From UBA4459 sp036351335 (lineage in GTDB: Bacteria; Bacteroidota; Bacteroidia; Bacteroidales; F082), in contig JAZBOW010000324.1 in assembly GCA_036351335.1 (NCBI GenBank), positions 1-5,529 of the forward strand: 5,529 nucleotides of DNA, read 5' to 3'. This document shows, piece after piece, positions 1 to 5,499 of the stretch (position 1 is the stretch's first letter; each line of letters opens with the position of its first letter). Under the pieces are notes generated by a model. It saw only the letters and a list, made by a program, of their open reading frames with translations, was not told the origin of the DNA and made no database searches. A program made the translations under genes and the position numbers.

Positions 1-94
1 CTATGTTTCAAGTGGTGTTGGTGGCTGGGGTCCGCCTATCAGAACGGTAAACAGGCCGGAGATCGTTTCTATCAAATTAAAATTTACCAAATAA
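1..94 (+). CDS. Metallophosphoesterase, YkuE/YaeI-like, C-terminal fragment (5' end outside window)
   Basis: An open frame enters from the left edge (first complete codon at base 2) and ends at TAA 92-94, leaving the last 30 residues. They read YVSSGVGGWGPPIRTVNRPE and then a short beta strand (IVSIKLKF). This matches the C-terminal signature of calcineurin-like phosphoesterases of the YkuE/YaeI type, in which a Y-V-S-x-G-x-G-x-W-G-P-P-x-R segment is followed by a P-E-I strand that closes the beta sandwich. The metal-binding motifs lie upstream and cannot be seen. Family members hydrolyse phosphoesters such as lipid or nucleotide derivatives; the substrate here is unknown. The stop codon is one base from the next ATG, which suggests co-transcription and translational coupling with the dehydrogenase gene. 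The family call rests on the tail alone. Confidence 0.75.
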   Translation, partial: YVSSGVGGWGPPIRTVNRPEIVSIKLKFTK

Positions 95-95
95 G

Positions 96-872
96 ATGAC
101 CATGCAACAATCGAAATGGAGGCTGGAAGGTAAAATGGCACTCATTACCGGTGGCACCAAAGGTATTGGCCTGGCCATAGCCGATGAATTTGTGGAATTA
201 GGTGCCCAGGTTTTTATTGTAGCCCGCGATCAGCAAATGATTGATGAACAAGTTGAGAAATACCGGGCGAATGGCCATCAGGCATGGGGATGTAAGGCGG
301 ATGTGACCATCAAAGAAGACCGTATAAACTTGTTTGAAAAGATCAATACTGAGGTCGGAAAAATGGATATAGTGGTCAACAATGTGGGCATGAATATCCG
401 CAAAAAAACCGTTACCTATTCAGAACATGAATACCAGCAGATCATCCAAACGAATATGCATGCTACATTTGATATTTGCCAGCGTTCGTACGAATTTTTG
501 AAAAAATCGGATGCCGGTGCTTTGGTCAATGTGGTGTCAGTTGCCGGAATAACGCATATCAGAACAGGAGCTCCTTACGGAATGACAAAAGCAGCGCTGA
601 TACAACTGACCCGCAACCTGGCAGGTGAATGGGCTCCTGAAGGCGTCCGGGTGAATGCCGTTGCTCCCTGGTACACACGCACGCCACTTGTAACTAAATT
701 GCTTGAAGACCAGGCATATTTGGACAATATAATTGAAAGAACACCCATCGGGCGCATTGCCGAACCCGAAGAAGTAGCTGCGGCTGTTGCTTTTCTTTGC
801 ATGCCGGCCGCCTCCTACATTACAGGTGAATGCCTGGTAGTTGACGGTGGTTTTCTGATCAATGGATTTTAA
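96..872 (+). CDS. Short-chain dehydrogenase/reductase, tropinone-reductase-like, probably NADPH-dependent
   Basis: This is a complete 258-residue classical SDR, the usual length for the family, and should be a soluble Rossmann-fold oxidoreductase acting on a carbonyl or alcohol. The nucleotide-binding motif TGGTKGIG is at residues 18-25. The adenine-ring motif reads NNVG (95-98) instead of the usual NNAG. The catalytic tetrad is N120, S148, Y161 and K165 (YGMTK). K22 in the glycine motif and R44 at the end of beta strand 2 are the positions that typically contact the 2'-phosphate, so NADP(H) is inferred. The segment after beta 6 is PWYTRTP (191-197) where most SDRs have PG. This, together with NVGMNIRK (97-104) and the ending VDGGFLINGF, resembles plant tropinone-reductase-like proteins, many of which do not reduce tropinone. 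The substrate cannot be predicted. The start is ATG 96; a second ATG at 102 is also possible, and neither has a clear ribosome binding site. It lies in a probable operon between the phosphoesterase and the flavin reductase genes. Confidence 0.93.
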   Translation: MTMQQSKWRLEGKMALITGGTKGIGLAIADEFVELGAQVFIVARDQQMIDEQVEKYRANGHQAWGCKADVTIKEDRINLFEKINTEVGKMDIVVNNVGMNIRKKTVTYSEHEYQQIIQTNMHATFDICQRSYEFLKKSDAGALVNVVSVAGITHIRTGAPYGMTKAALIQLTRNLAGEWAPEGVRVNAVAPWYTRTPLVTKLLEDQAYLDNIIERTPIGRIAEPEEVAAAVAFLCMPAASYITGECLVVDGGFLINGF

Positions 873-882
873 AATAAAAAAT

Positions 883-1410
883 ATGCAACAAATCAAACCA
901 ACTCAATTCCTGGCACAAATAAATGAACTTTGGTTAAATAAATGGTTCTTACTTACCAGTGGCGATTTCGATAAAAACCATTACAATACAATGACTGTGG
1001 CCTGGGGCTATTTTGGCATTATGTGGAACAAGCCAATAGCTGTGGTAGTTGTGAGGCCTACCCGATTCACTTTTGAATTTATGGAAAAGTATGAAACCTT
1101 TACATTGACGGCGTTTGATAAAAAATTTAAGAGGGACCTCAACCTACTGGGCACCAAATCGGGCCGGGATGGTGATAAAATTGCCGAAACCGGGTTAACA
1201 GTTGTTCCATCTCAGCTAGTTACAGCCCCGTCATTCAAAGAAGCCGAACTGATCATTGAGTGTAAAAAATCCTATTGGGACGATTTTAAACCCGAAAACT
1301 TCCTTGACCCGGATATAGAAAAAAAATATCCCGCAAAAGACTACCACCGGATGTATTTTGGGGAAGTACTCCACATTTTGGGGGATGCAAAATATACATC
1401 AGGCAAGTGA
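883..1410 (+). CDS. Flavin reductase-like (flavoredoxin-type) FMN-binding protein
   Basis: About 175 residues with the split-barrel flavin-binding fold of the flavin reductase-like family. Counting from ATG 862, visible family motifs are NTMTVAWG (42-49) followed by G..W.KP, an RP..FT segment (65-70), SGRDGDK (100-106) and DYHRMYFGEV near the C-terminus (160-169). These are typical of small FMN proteins in Bacteroidota and clostridia that transfer electrons or reduce flavin; the partner is unknown. An upstream in-frame ATG at 862 would overlap the dehydrogenase gene by 11 bp and add MDFKIKN. I prefer ATG 883 because family members normally begin just before the I-x-P/E-F helix, and it leaves a 10-base gap after the dehydrogenase stop. 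Neither start has a strong ribosome binding site. Co-transcription with the dehydrogenase is likely, so the two could act on related substrates, but that is inference. The 3' end overlaps the convergent radical SAM gene. Confidence 0.88.
   Translation: MQQIKPTQFLAQINELWLNKWFLLTSGDFDKNHYNTMTVAWGYFGIMWNKPIAVVVVRPTRFTFEFMEKYETFTLTAFDKKFKRDLNLLGTKSGRDGDKIAETGLTVVPSQLVTAPSFKEAELIIECKKSYWDDFKPENFLDPDIEKKYPAKDYHRMYFGEVLHILGDAKYTSGK
1399..1410. other. Convergent 3' overlap of two genes
   Basis: The last codons of the plus-strand flavin reductase gene (TGA at 1408-1410) and of the minus-strand radical SAM gene share 12 bases. There is no room between the genes for a separate terminator. Each transcript must therefore end inside, or read antisense into, the other gene. 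A short bulged hairpin is possible just beyond (AAGTG 1405-1409 with CACTT 1428-1432), but it has no U-tract. Confidence 0.9.
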
Positions 1411-2406
1411 AAATTCGAAGTTTCGCCCACTTAGTGATGATTTTTTCATGAATTCAACCGTCTTACATTTCTCAAGAAACATCTTTTTATTCGCTGCACC
1501 ATAGCCAATGGCATAATTCATTTCTTCGGGCGCTACAAATATTGTCAGCTTACCGCTTGGTTCATTTGTCAGTAAAGGACTCAACTTTTGTTTCCAAATT
1601 TCAGTCAGCACCAATTCTTTAAACGACTGGTGAAAAGGTCCGGCTACTAACTCATGGCCACTTAAAAGTCCCTCGGAGGGATGTAAACCCACACGTAGCA
1701 CTTTTACTTCTGCTTCTTCAAATAAAGGTAAAATTTGTGCGCTCCACTGTATGGCTTCATCTATGCTCAATGGTGTATATTTTCCATTCGTGTACCATGA
1801 ATGCATGGCGGTTCCTTTGATCACAACAGCCGGGTAAATTCTTGTATTTGCCGCTCCCAGTTCAATAATCCTTTTGGCCGTGATGATGGATTTTTCCAAT
1901 GTATCACCAGGCAAACCGATCATCATCTGCAAGCCCAGTTCAAAGTCGTTTTCGAGAATCATCTTTGACGCTTCCTCTGTCTGCTTTGCCGTATGCCCTC
2001 TGAATGTTTTCGTCAGTACTTCATCATCCATAGATTGTGCGCCCAACTCAATAGTGCTTACCCTGTATTTCTTCAGCACAACCAATATTTCTTCGCTGAT
2101 ATAATCAGGCCGGGTAGATAAACGGATGCCTTGTACTTCGCCCTGCTTAACAAAAGGCTGAATAGTTTCGAGGTAATGTGCCTGTTCTTCAATGGGAATG
2201 CCTGTAAAACTACCTCCGAAAAAGCCAACCTCCACTATCCTGTCTGTTCTTTTAAACGACTTAAGGTGTTCTGTAATCGTCTGTTGAATATCATTTTTAT
2301 CAGGTATTTTCTGGTGTCCGGAAATTTTCTCCTGGTTGCAAAATACACACTGGAACGGGCAAGCCAATTCTGGTATAAAAATAGGTATGGTATAATGTTT
2401 GAGCAT
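1399..2406 (-). CDS. Radical SAM protein related to the Elp3 radical SAM domain
   Basis: A complete 335-residue protein. The cluster motif C16-x3-C20-x2-C23, followed by NQ, would bind the 4Fe-4S cluster that cleaves S-adenosylmethionine. GFFGGSFTG (61-69) is the SAM-binding GGxF-type motif. Further conserved blocks are IRLSTRPDYI (94-103), IELGAQSMDDEVL (119-131), RGHT (136-139), LGLQMMIGLPGDT (158-169) and RIYPAVVIKGT (189-199). This set matches the radical SAM region of Elp3-like proteins (COG1243 type), but the acetyltransferase domain is absent and the cluster spacing is the standard CX3CX2C. The remaining C-terminal part includes VAGPFHQSFKELV (254-266), as in stand-alone bacterial members. 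The reaction is not established for this subgroup; RNA modification is a guess from the Elp3 relationship. The gene runs opposite to its neighbours, diverging from the lipoprotein gene and ending inside the flavin reductase gene. Confidence 0.9.
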   Translation of the reverse strand: MLKHYTIPIFIPELACPFQCVFCNQEKISGHQKIPDKNDIQQTITEHLKSFKRTDRIVEVGFFGGSFTGIPIEEQAHYLETIQPFVKQGEVQGIRLSTRPDYISEEILVVLKKYRVSTIELGAQSMDDEVLTKTFRGHTAKQTEEASKMILENDFELGLQMMIGLPGDTLEKSIITAKRIIELGAANTRIYPAVVIKGTAMHSWYTNGKYTPLSIDEAIQWSAQILPLFEEAEVKVLRVGLHPSEGLLSGHELVAGPFHQSFKELVLTEIWKQKLSPLLTNEPSGKLTIFVAPEEMNYAIGYGAANKKMFLEKCKTVEFMKKSSLSGRNFEFSLA

Positions 2407-2434
2407 AAAATTTGCTTAACAATTATTCACAAAG

Positions 2435-2461
2435 TTGATATAATTTTTTTAAATACTTTTG
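2435..2461 (+). promoter_or_regulatory. Bacteroidota-type promoter for the lipoprotein gene
   Basis: TACTTTTG at 2454-2461 is an exact match to the -7 consensus TAnnTTTG used by the primary sigma factor of Bacteroidota. A TTG at 2435-2437 could serve as the -33 element, although the 16-base spacing is slightly short for that class. Transcription would begin a few bases after 2461 and leave a leader of roughly 60-65 bases before ATG 2531. The site is in the 124-bp divergent region (2407-2530). I found no equally good box for the opposite gene; the best minus-strand candidate is CAACTTTG (2437-2430), with one mismatch and no -33 partner. Confidence 0.6.
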
Positions 2462-2489
2462 CGTTTAATATGACAATAATTTCACAGAT

Positions 2490-2513
2490 TTTCAAATTAC
2501 CCATTTCAAATTA
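2490..2513 (+). repeat. Short direct repeat in the 5' leader of the lipoprotein gene
   Basis: TTTCAAATTA occurs twice, at 2490-2499 and 2504-2513, with a 14-base period, between the predicted transcription start and the ATG at 2531. The flanking DNA is very AT-rich, so chance is a real possibility. No known binding site is recognised. Confidence 0.4.
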
Positions 2514-2530
2514 TTTTAATCTCTACTAAA

Positions 2531-3190
2531 ATGAAGCAAATGCTTAAATTTTCATCCCGAATTACAGTGTTGATGCTTATCATGGCCATCACCATTGGAG
2601 GAGCAACAAGTTGTAAGAGTAAACGACTGGCCAAAGAGGCAGCAGCAGCAGAATATGCGGCCATGGTGGAACAGGCAAAAAAAGACCTGAATGCCATCAT
2701 CAACGAAGAAACTACTTGGTCACTTGATGAGCAGGCAGCACGTGTGGCTACCATTAAAACATACAATATTGACGATCCTGAGGTGCAGGAACTCATTGAA
2801 AAAGCTGAATTAAAAATAGCAGAATTACGCGCAGAAAAGGAGCGTCTGGCTGAAGAAGAAAGGCTCAGGCTAGAGGAAGAGGCAAGGCTTAGGGCAGCAC
2901 AGTCTGAATTTGCTGTCATCGACAATGCTTTCAGTGGCATCGCAAATGCAGGAAGCTATGACATGGCCAACCAGAAAATTGACGCGGCCATGCAGCAGTT
3001 TGCAAGTCCTGATGTGCCGGTATTGATCATCATCAGCCAGGCAGGCGGTTTTAATGATTACGATCGGCCGACCACCATTTCCAACTTCCTGAATTACCTG
3101 AAAGACAGAAAAGAGTATAAATACAAAGTCGAATCTGTAAAACAGGATAACCTGGGAAAAATTACTGAAATTGAATTAATTACTAAATAA
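2531..3190 (+). CDS. Putative lipoprotein with central coiled coil, function unknown
   Basis: A 219-residue exported protein. Residues 1-27 form a basic n-region plus hydrophobic core (ITVLMLIMAI at 11-20), ending ATSC at 25-28. C28 is a plausible lipidation site, although the -3 residue is A instead of L. The residues after it (KSKR) are basic and lack the acidic surface-export signal known in this phylum, so a periplasm-facing anchor is more likely. Residues 33-55 are an alanine-rich helix. Residues 83-123 are a highly charged E/R/A/L coiled coil. The C-terminal domain (about 125-219) has a predicted strand, VPVLIIIS (162-169), then a DYDRPTTISNFLNYLKD block (176-192) and a terminal KITEIELITK strand. 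I recognise no named family. The gene has its own promoter and is followed after 8 bases by the next gene, so the two are probably one operon and could act together in the envelope. Confidence 0.85.
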   Translation: MKQMLKFSSRITVLMLIMAITIGGATSCKSKRLAKEAAAAEYAAMVEQAKKDLNAIINEETTWSLDEQAARVATIKTYNIDDPEVQELIEKAELKIAELRAEKERLAEEERLRLEEEARLRAAQSEFAVIDNAFSGIANAGSYDMANQKIDAAMQQFASPDVPVLIIISQAGGFNDYDRPTTISNFLNYLKDRKEYKYKVESVKQDNLGKITEIELITK

Positions 3191-3191
3191 C

Positions 3192-3197
3192 GAAGGT
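3192..3197 (+). promoter_or_regulatory. Weak Shine-Dalgarno-like site
   Basis: GAAGGT lies between the stop codon of the lipoprotein gene and ATG 3199. It is only about two bases from the start codon, closer than optimal. It is the best purine-rich match in front of any gene in this window and supports ATG 3199 as the start. Confidence 0.35.
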
Positions 3198-3198
3198 C

Positions 3199-3777
3199 AT
3201 GAATAAAACAGCATTTATCATATTATTTGCCATTGGATTGGGATTTACCACATCCGGTTTTGCACAGGATAACCTGAGCCCCGAACGCAAACAGGCCATT
3301 GACAGCCTAGCAATGGAAAAGGTTCGTGACCTGAGTAAATACATCGTCATAATTGGTGACAAAGATACACCCTGGAGCGAAGCCAACCGTGTAATCGACC
3401 GTGCCGAAGAACTTTTTATGACAGGTAGTGAAATTGGTGTTTCGTCGCTCGTTAGAACTGAAATTAATTATTACGATGTACGCAAGTATTTCGAAAGGCT
3501 GATGCGCCTCAATTACAACAAAGTTGAAATAAGTTGGTACAATATTGAATATGTAAGCGACCTACAACGCCAACCTGACGGAACTTATGTAGGTGTGATC
3601 ACCATTTTCCAGAAGTTTAAAGGCTACGACAAAGAAGGCCGCCTGATATACCAGGACACCACCAAAAAAGATATTACCGTTTATGTAAAACGTAAAGAAA
3701 CCCAAATCGGCGGTAGGCTGATTGGTTTCTGGGATGTATTGCTCGGCGATATCCGAGTGAAAGAAACGGTAAAATAA
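3199..3777 (+). CDS. Secreted conserved-type protein, function unknown
   Basis: A 192-residue protein with a clear signal peptide: K3, hydrophobic core 5-16, and likely signal peptidase I cleavage after A22 (GFA then QD). The mature protein begins with a helical stretch (about 27-47) and a DKDTPWSEANRVIDRAEELF helix (54-73). An alpha/beta C-terminal half follows: VEISWYNIEYVSDL (109-122), GTYVGVITIFQKFKGYD (128-144), a TTKKDITVYVKR strand (154-165) and a closing FWDVLLGDIRVKET segment (177-190). The fold looks like a small curved sheet, NTF2-like or similar, but this is inference from strand pattern only. No catalytic motif is visible. It is 8 bases downstream of the lipoprotein gene, so the two are probably co-expressed and may be partners in the periplasm or outer membrane. 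A hairpin overlaps its stop codon. Confidence 0.85.
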   Translation: MNKTAFIILFAIGLGFTTSGFAQDNLSPERKQAIDSLAMEKVRDLSKYIVIIGDKDTPWSEANRVIDRAEELFMTGSEIGVSSLVRTEINYYDVRKYFERLMRLNYNKVEISWYNIEYVSDLQRQPDGTYVGVITIFQKFKGYDKEGRLIYQDTTKKDITVYVKRKETQIGGRLIGFWDVLLGDIRVKETVK

Positions 3778-3790
3778 AGTATCGTTTTTT
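3761..3790 (+). terminator. Candidate intrinsic terminator between convergent genes
   Basis: AAACGGTA (3764-3771) pairs with TATCGTTT (3780-3787) through one G-U wobble around an 8-base loop, and can extend by three weaker pairs to 3761/3790. The right arm ends in a run of six T (3785-3790). The hairpin overlaps the TAA of the plus-strand gene and reaches the stop of the minus-strand gene, so it may work in both directions, although the minus-strand T-tract is interrupted. It is AT-rich and therefore not strong. Confidence 0.45.
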
Positions 3791-4535
3791 AATTCTTATT
3801 CTCTTTTTGTCGCAACAAAACAGGATCTTTGCCCCTATTAATTATGTAGGATACACCTGCATTAATTAAAATTTCAAGCTGAGATCTTGTTACTTCACTT
3901 TCTATTGGAAAAGGGATGAACCTATTGGTAATTTCAAAGTTAATATTCCAGTTTGTTTTTAAACTGTAACGGACACCATAACCAAAGAGCAAACCACCAC
4001 TTAAGTTTTTTAAATTATCTTTGGCGCTTTCATCTATTACATACTCATTATGCACTGTTTGCCACGAGCCATCAGGTAATTCCTCTGCCCGCCAACTATT
4101 ACCGGAACCCTCCCTATGTGAGTTTATCAGAAATTGCAGTGATATACCTGTGTTAAAAAAGAAGCTAAACTTCTTGCCAAATACCCACTCAGGATAAAAA
4201 TCAAAGTGCAGATAGTTAAATTTATAGGTGAGTTGTGATGAATTCGAAGACATCTGTGAACTTGTGCGGCTCTCATAATCAAGATGATAATTGCTTAATC
4301 CTAAATTAATACCCAAAAACATTTTGTTTGTTGCCTTTGACAAGTATTTCAAGTGCACATAAAAACTGCCATGATATTCAGGAATGCTACTTTCACGTGG
4401 GGTATCATTTGAAAAGAAGAATACCGGCTTTAAATAACCCAGGTTTGCGCCTATTTCATCTTGTCCAATAGCTGTTGATTGCAATAAAATAAAAAACACA
4501 AGCCATATGTATTTACTATTTTCTTTACCGGTCAA
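3789..4535 (-). CDS. Probable outer-membrane beta-barrel protein (porin-like, about 8 strands)
   Basis: A 248-residue exported protein. The N-terminus has KYIWLVFFILLQSTAIGQ (residues 8-25), a signal peptide with likely cleavage between AIG and QD. The rest alternates polar and hydrophobic/aromatic residues in strand-length segments: EIGANLGYLKPVFFF, GSFYVHLKYLS, KMFLGINLGLS, FNYLHFDFYPEWVFG, KFSFFFNTGISLQFLI, GGLLFGYGVRYSL, NWNINFEITNRFI and LEILINAGVSYII. That pattern fits the small outer-membrane beta-barrel families common in Bacteroidota (PorT/OmpW-like size). A charged tail of about 15 residues follows the last strand, which is unusual because barrels often end on an aromatic residue. 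The start appears to be TTG at 4535-4533: an in-frame TAA lies at 4550-4548, and no in-frame ATG occurs until residue 72, which would delete the signal peptide. The function is unknown. It is convergent with the preceding gene and divergent from the following one. Confidence 0.75.
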   Translation of the reverse strand: MTGKENSKYIWLVFFILLQSTAIGQDEIGANLGYLKPVFFFSNDTPRESSIPEYHGSFYVHLKYLSKATNKMFLGINLGLSNYHLDYESRTSSQMSSNSSQLTYKFNYLHFDFYPEWVFGKKFSFFFNTGISLQFLINSHREGSGNSWRAEELPDGSWQTVHNEYVIDESAKDNLKNLSGGLLFGYGVRYSLKTNWNINFEITNRFIPFPIESEVTRSQLEILINAGVSYIINRGKDPVLLRQKENKN

Positions 4536-4591
4536 TTTTTCAAATTTTTACTAAATTAAAAAAAAGACAGACTACCATATTCAAATACTGA

Positions 4592-4599
4592 TAATTTTG
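4592..4599 (+). promoter_or_regulatory. Bacteroidota-type -7 promoter box
   Basis: TAATTTTG matches TAnnTTTG exactly and lies 42 bases before ATG 4642, placing the likely transcription start near 4604. No convincing TTG is found at the -33 distance (around 4570), so the promoter may be weak or need an activator. The box includes the TTG at 4597 that could be mistaken for a start codon of the downstream gene, which supports ATG 4642 as the true start. Confidence 0.45.
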
Positions 4600-4604
4600 C
4601 AACC

Positions 4605-4628
4605 GTTTGTTCGTTTTAATGAACAGAT
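4605..4628 (+). promoter_or_regulatory. Imperfect inverted repeat / 5' leader hairpin
   Basis: Bases 4605-4614 can pair with 4619-4628 as RNA (perfect core GTTC 4609-4612 with GAAC 4621-4624; three G-U wobbles in total) around a 4-base loop. This 10-bp stem begins almost at the predicted transcription start and ends 13 bases before ATG 4642. It could be a 5'-end stabilising hairpin or, as DNA, an operator half-site pair. No experimental counterpart is known to me. Confidence 0.4.
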
Positions 4629-4641
4629 CAAATCTATCAAT

Positions 4642-5499
4642 ATGATACAGTTACAAAAAACTCTATACAGCCTTATTTTTTTAATGGTTTGCAATGTATC
4701 GTTTGCTCAAAACAGCTCTTTTAGTGGTTTTAGTGAAGACGAAACCGTGTTGTATACCATGAATAAACAGGTAGGGCAGTTTGTGAGGCGGTTCAATATG
4801 GAAGAAGACCCGTATGGGAAACGCCTGCCCGAAAACGATAAGAAATACCGCAATAACCAACTCAGGGAAGAGATGCTTCCAATTATGTTTGACACCTACA
4901 ATCCACGGACATCAGGGAAACTGAAACAATATTTTATTGACGATGTTACCGACAAAGAAAACCCGGTATACCTGAATTTTCTGGACAAAAACTGGTATGC
5001 CGAAGTATCAGCTACATTTATAGCCAATGGCGCCGAAGTAAATATCATTCTATTCCTTACACTTGAAGAAGAAAACCTGGGCTCCAAATGGATCATCAGT
5101 AATGTGTATTACAGCTATTTTCCAAATCTGTTTCCTAAAACAGCAGACAGTGTTCATCAGCAGTATTTTCTGCATCCACAGAGTCATGAGCTTGATTTTA
5201 TGAACCTGCATCGTGCCCTTGATGATCCATCACACATTGAACTTTATGCCTCCAACAATTACAGGCCCGACTATCTTTCACTGTTTTTTTACCAGATGAA
5301 AAAGGGCCAGTTGAAATTTAAAGAGATCAATTCTGTGAAGTTTCATTTCTTCCAGATCGAAAACTGGTATTTTGAGCTTTCATACTTTAACAGGAATGAC
5401 ACCAATTCAGGTTGGTTGATCTCAAATCTTAAATTTGTAAACAACAAAGAGAAAAAAGAACTTATTAAATCATATAAACTATGCGCTATCGATCAATAG
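4642..5499 (+). CDS. Secreted protein with two tandem alpha/beta (NTF2-like?) repeats, function unknown
   Basis: A 285-residue exported protein. The start is ATG 4642, not TTG 4597: it places K6, a hydrophobic core (8-18) and the cleavage site SFA/QN (20-24) as a standard signal peptide, and the TTG sits inside a promoter box. Two regions of the mature protein resemble each other. The first (about 84-158) has NWYAEVS (117-123) and KWIISNVYY (149-157). The second (about 200-266) has NWYFELS (241-247) and GWLISNLKF (257-265). Each looks like a helix followed by an antiparallel sheet, compatible with an NTF2/SnoaL-like fold, though this is inferred from pattern only. The linker carries HPQSHELDFMNLHRALDD (178-195). 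No catalytic residues are evident, so a binding or scaffold role is more likely. Its 3' end overlaps the next gene by 19 bp, implying an operon. Confidence 0.85.
   Translation: MIQLQKTLYSLIFLMVCNVSFAQNSSFSGFSEDETVLYTMNKQVGQFVRRFNMEEDPYGKRLPENDKKYRNNQLREEMLPIMFDTYNPRTSGKLKQYFIDDVTDKENPVYLNFLDKNWYAEVSATFIANGAEVNIILFLTLEEENLGSKWIISNVYYSYFPNLFPKTADSVHQQYFLHPQSHELDFMNLHRALDDPSHIELYASNNYRPDYLSLFFYQMKKGQLKFKEINSVKFHFFQIENWYFELSYFNRNDTNSGWLISNLKFVNNKEKKELIKSYKLCAIDQ

Noticed and set aside
537..896. Minus-strand open frame of 119 codons within the dehydrogenase gene
   Set aside because: It lies antisense to a strongly supported SDR gene, has no family motif and an atypical cysteine/serine-rich composition.
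1405..1432. Possible bidirectional terminator hairpin (AAGTG with CACTT, inner GAAA with TTTC)
   Set aside because: The stem is short and bulged and no T-run follows on either strand.
2430..2437. Minus-strand -7 box CAACTTTG for the radical SAM gene
   Set aside because: It has one mismatch at the most conserved position and no TTG at a sensible upstream distance, so it is not listed as a promoter.
1874..2529. Plus-strand open frames (1874-2104 and 2131-2529) antisense to the radical SAM gene
   Set aside because: They are shadows of a conserved gene on the opposite strand, with no promoter, ribosome binding site or recognisable domain.
2506..2940. Minus-strand open frame of 144 codons rich in Ser, Ala and Leu
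   Set aside because: The composition is what the complement of an E/A/R-rich coiled-coil coding region produces; it is a shadow of the lipoprotein gene.
3183..3386. Minus-strand open frame of 67 codons over the start of the small secreted protein gene
   Set aside because: Antisense to a gene with a good signal peptide and operon context; no support of its own.
4597..4641. N-terminal extension of the repeat protein from TTG 4597
   Set aside because: It would bury the signal peptide behind 15 extra residues, and the TTG is part of an exact -7 promoter box.
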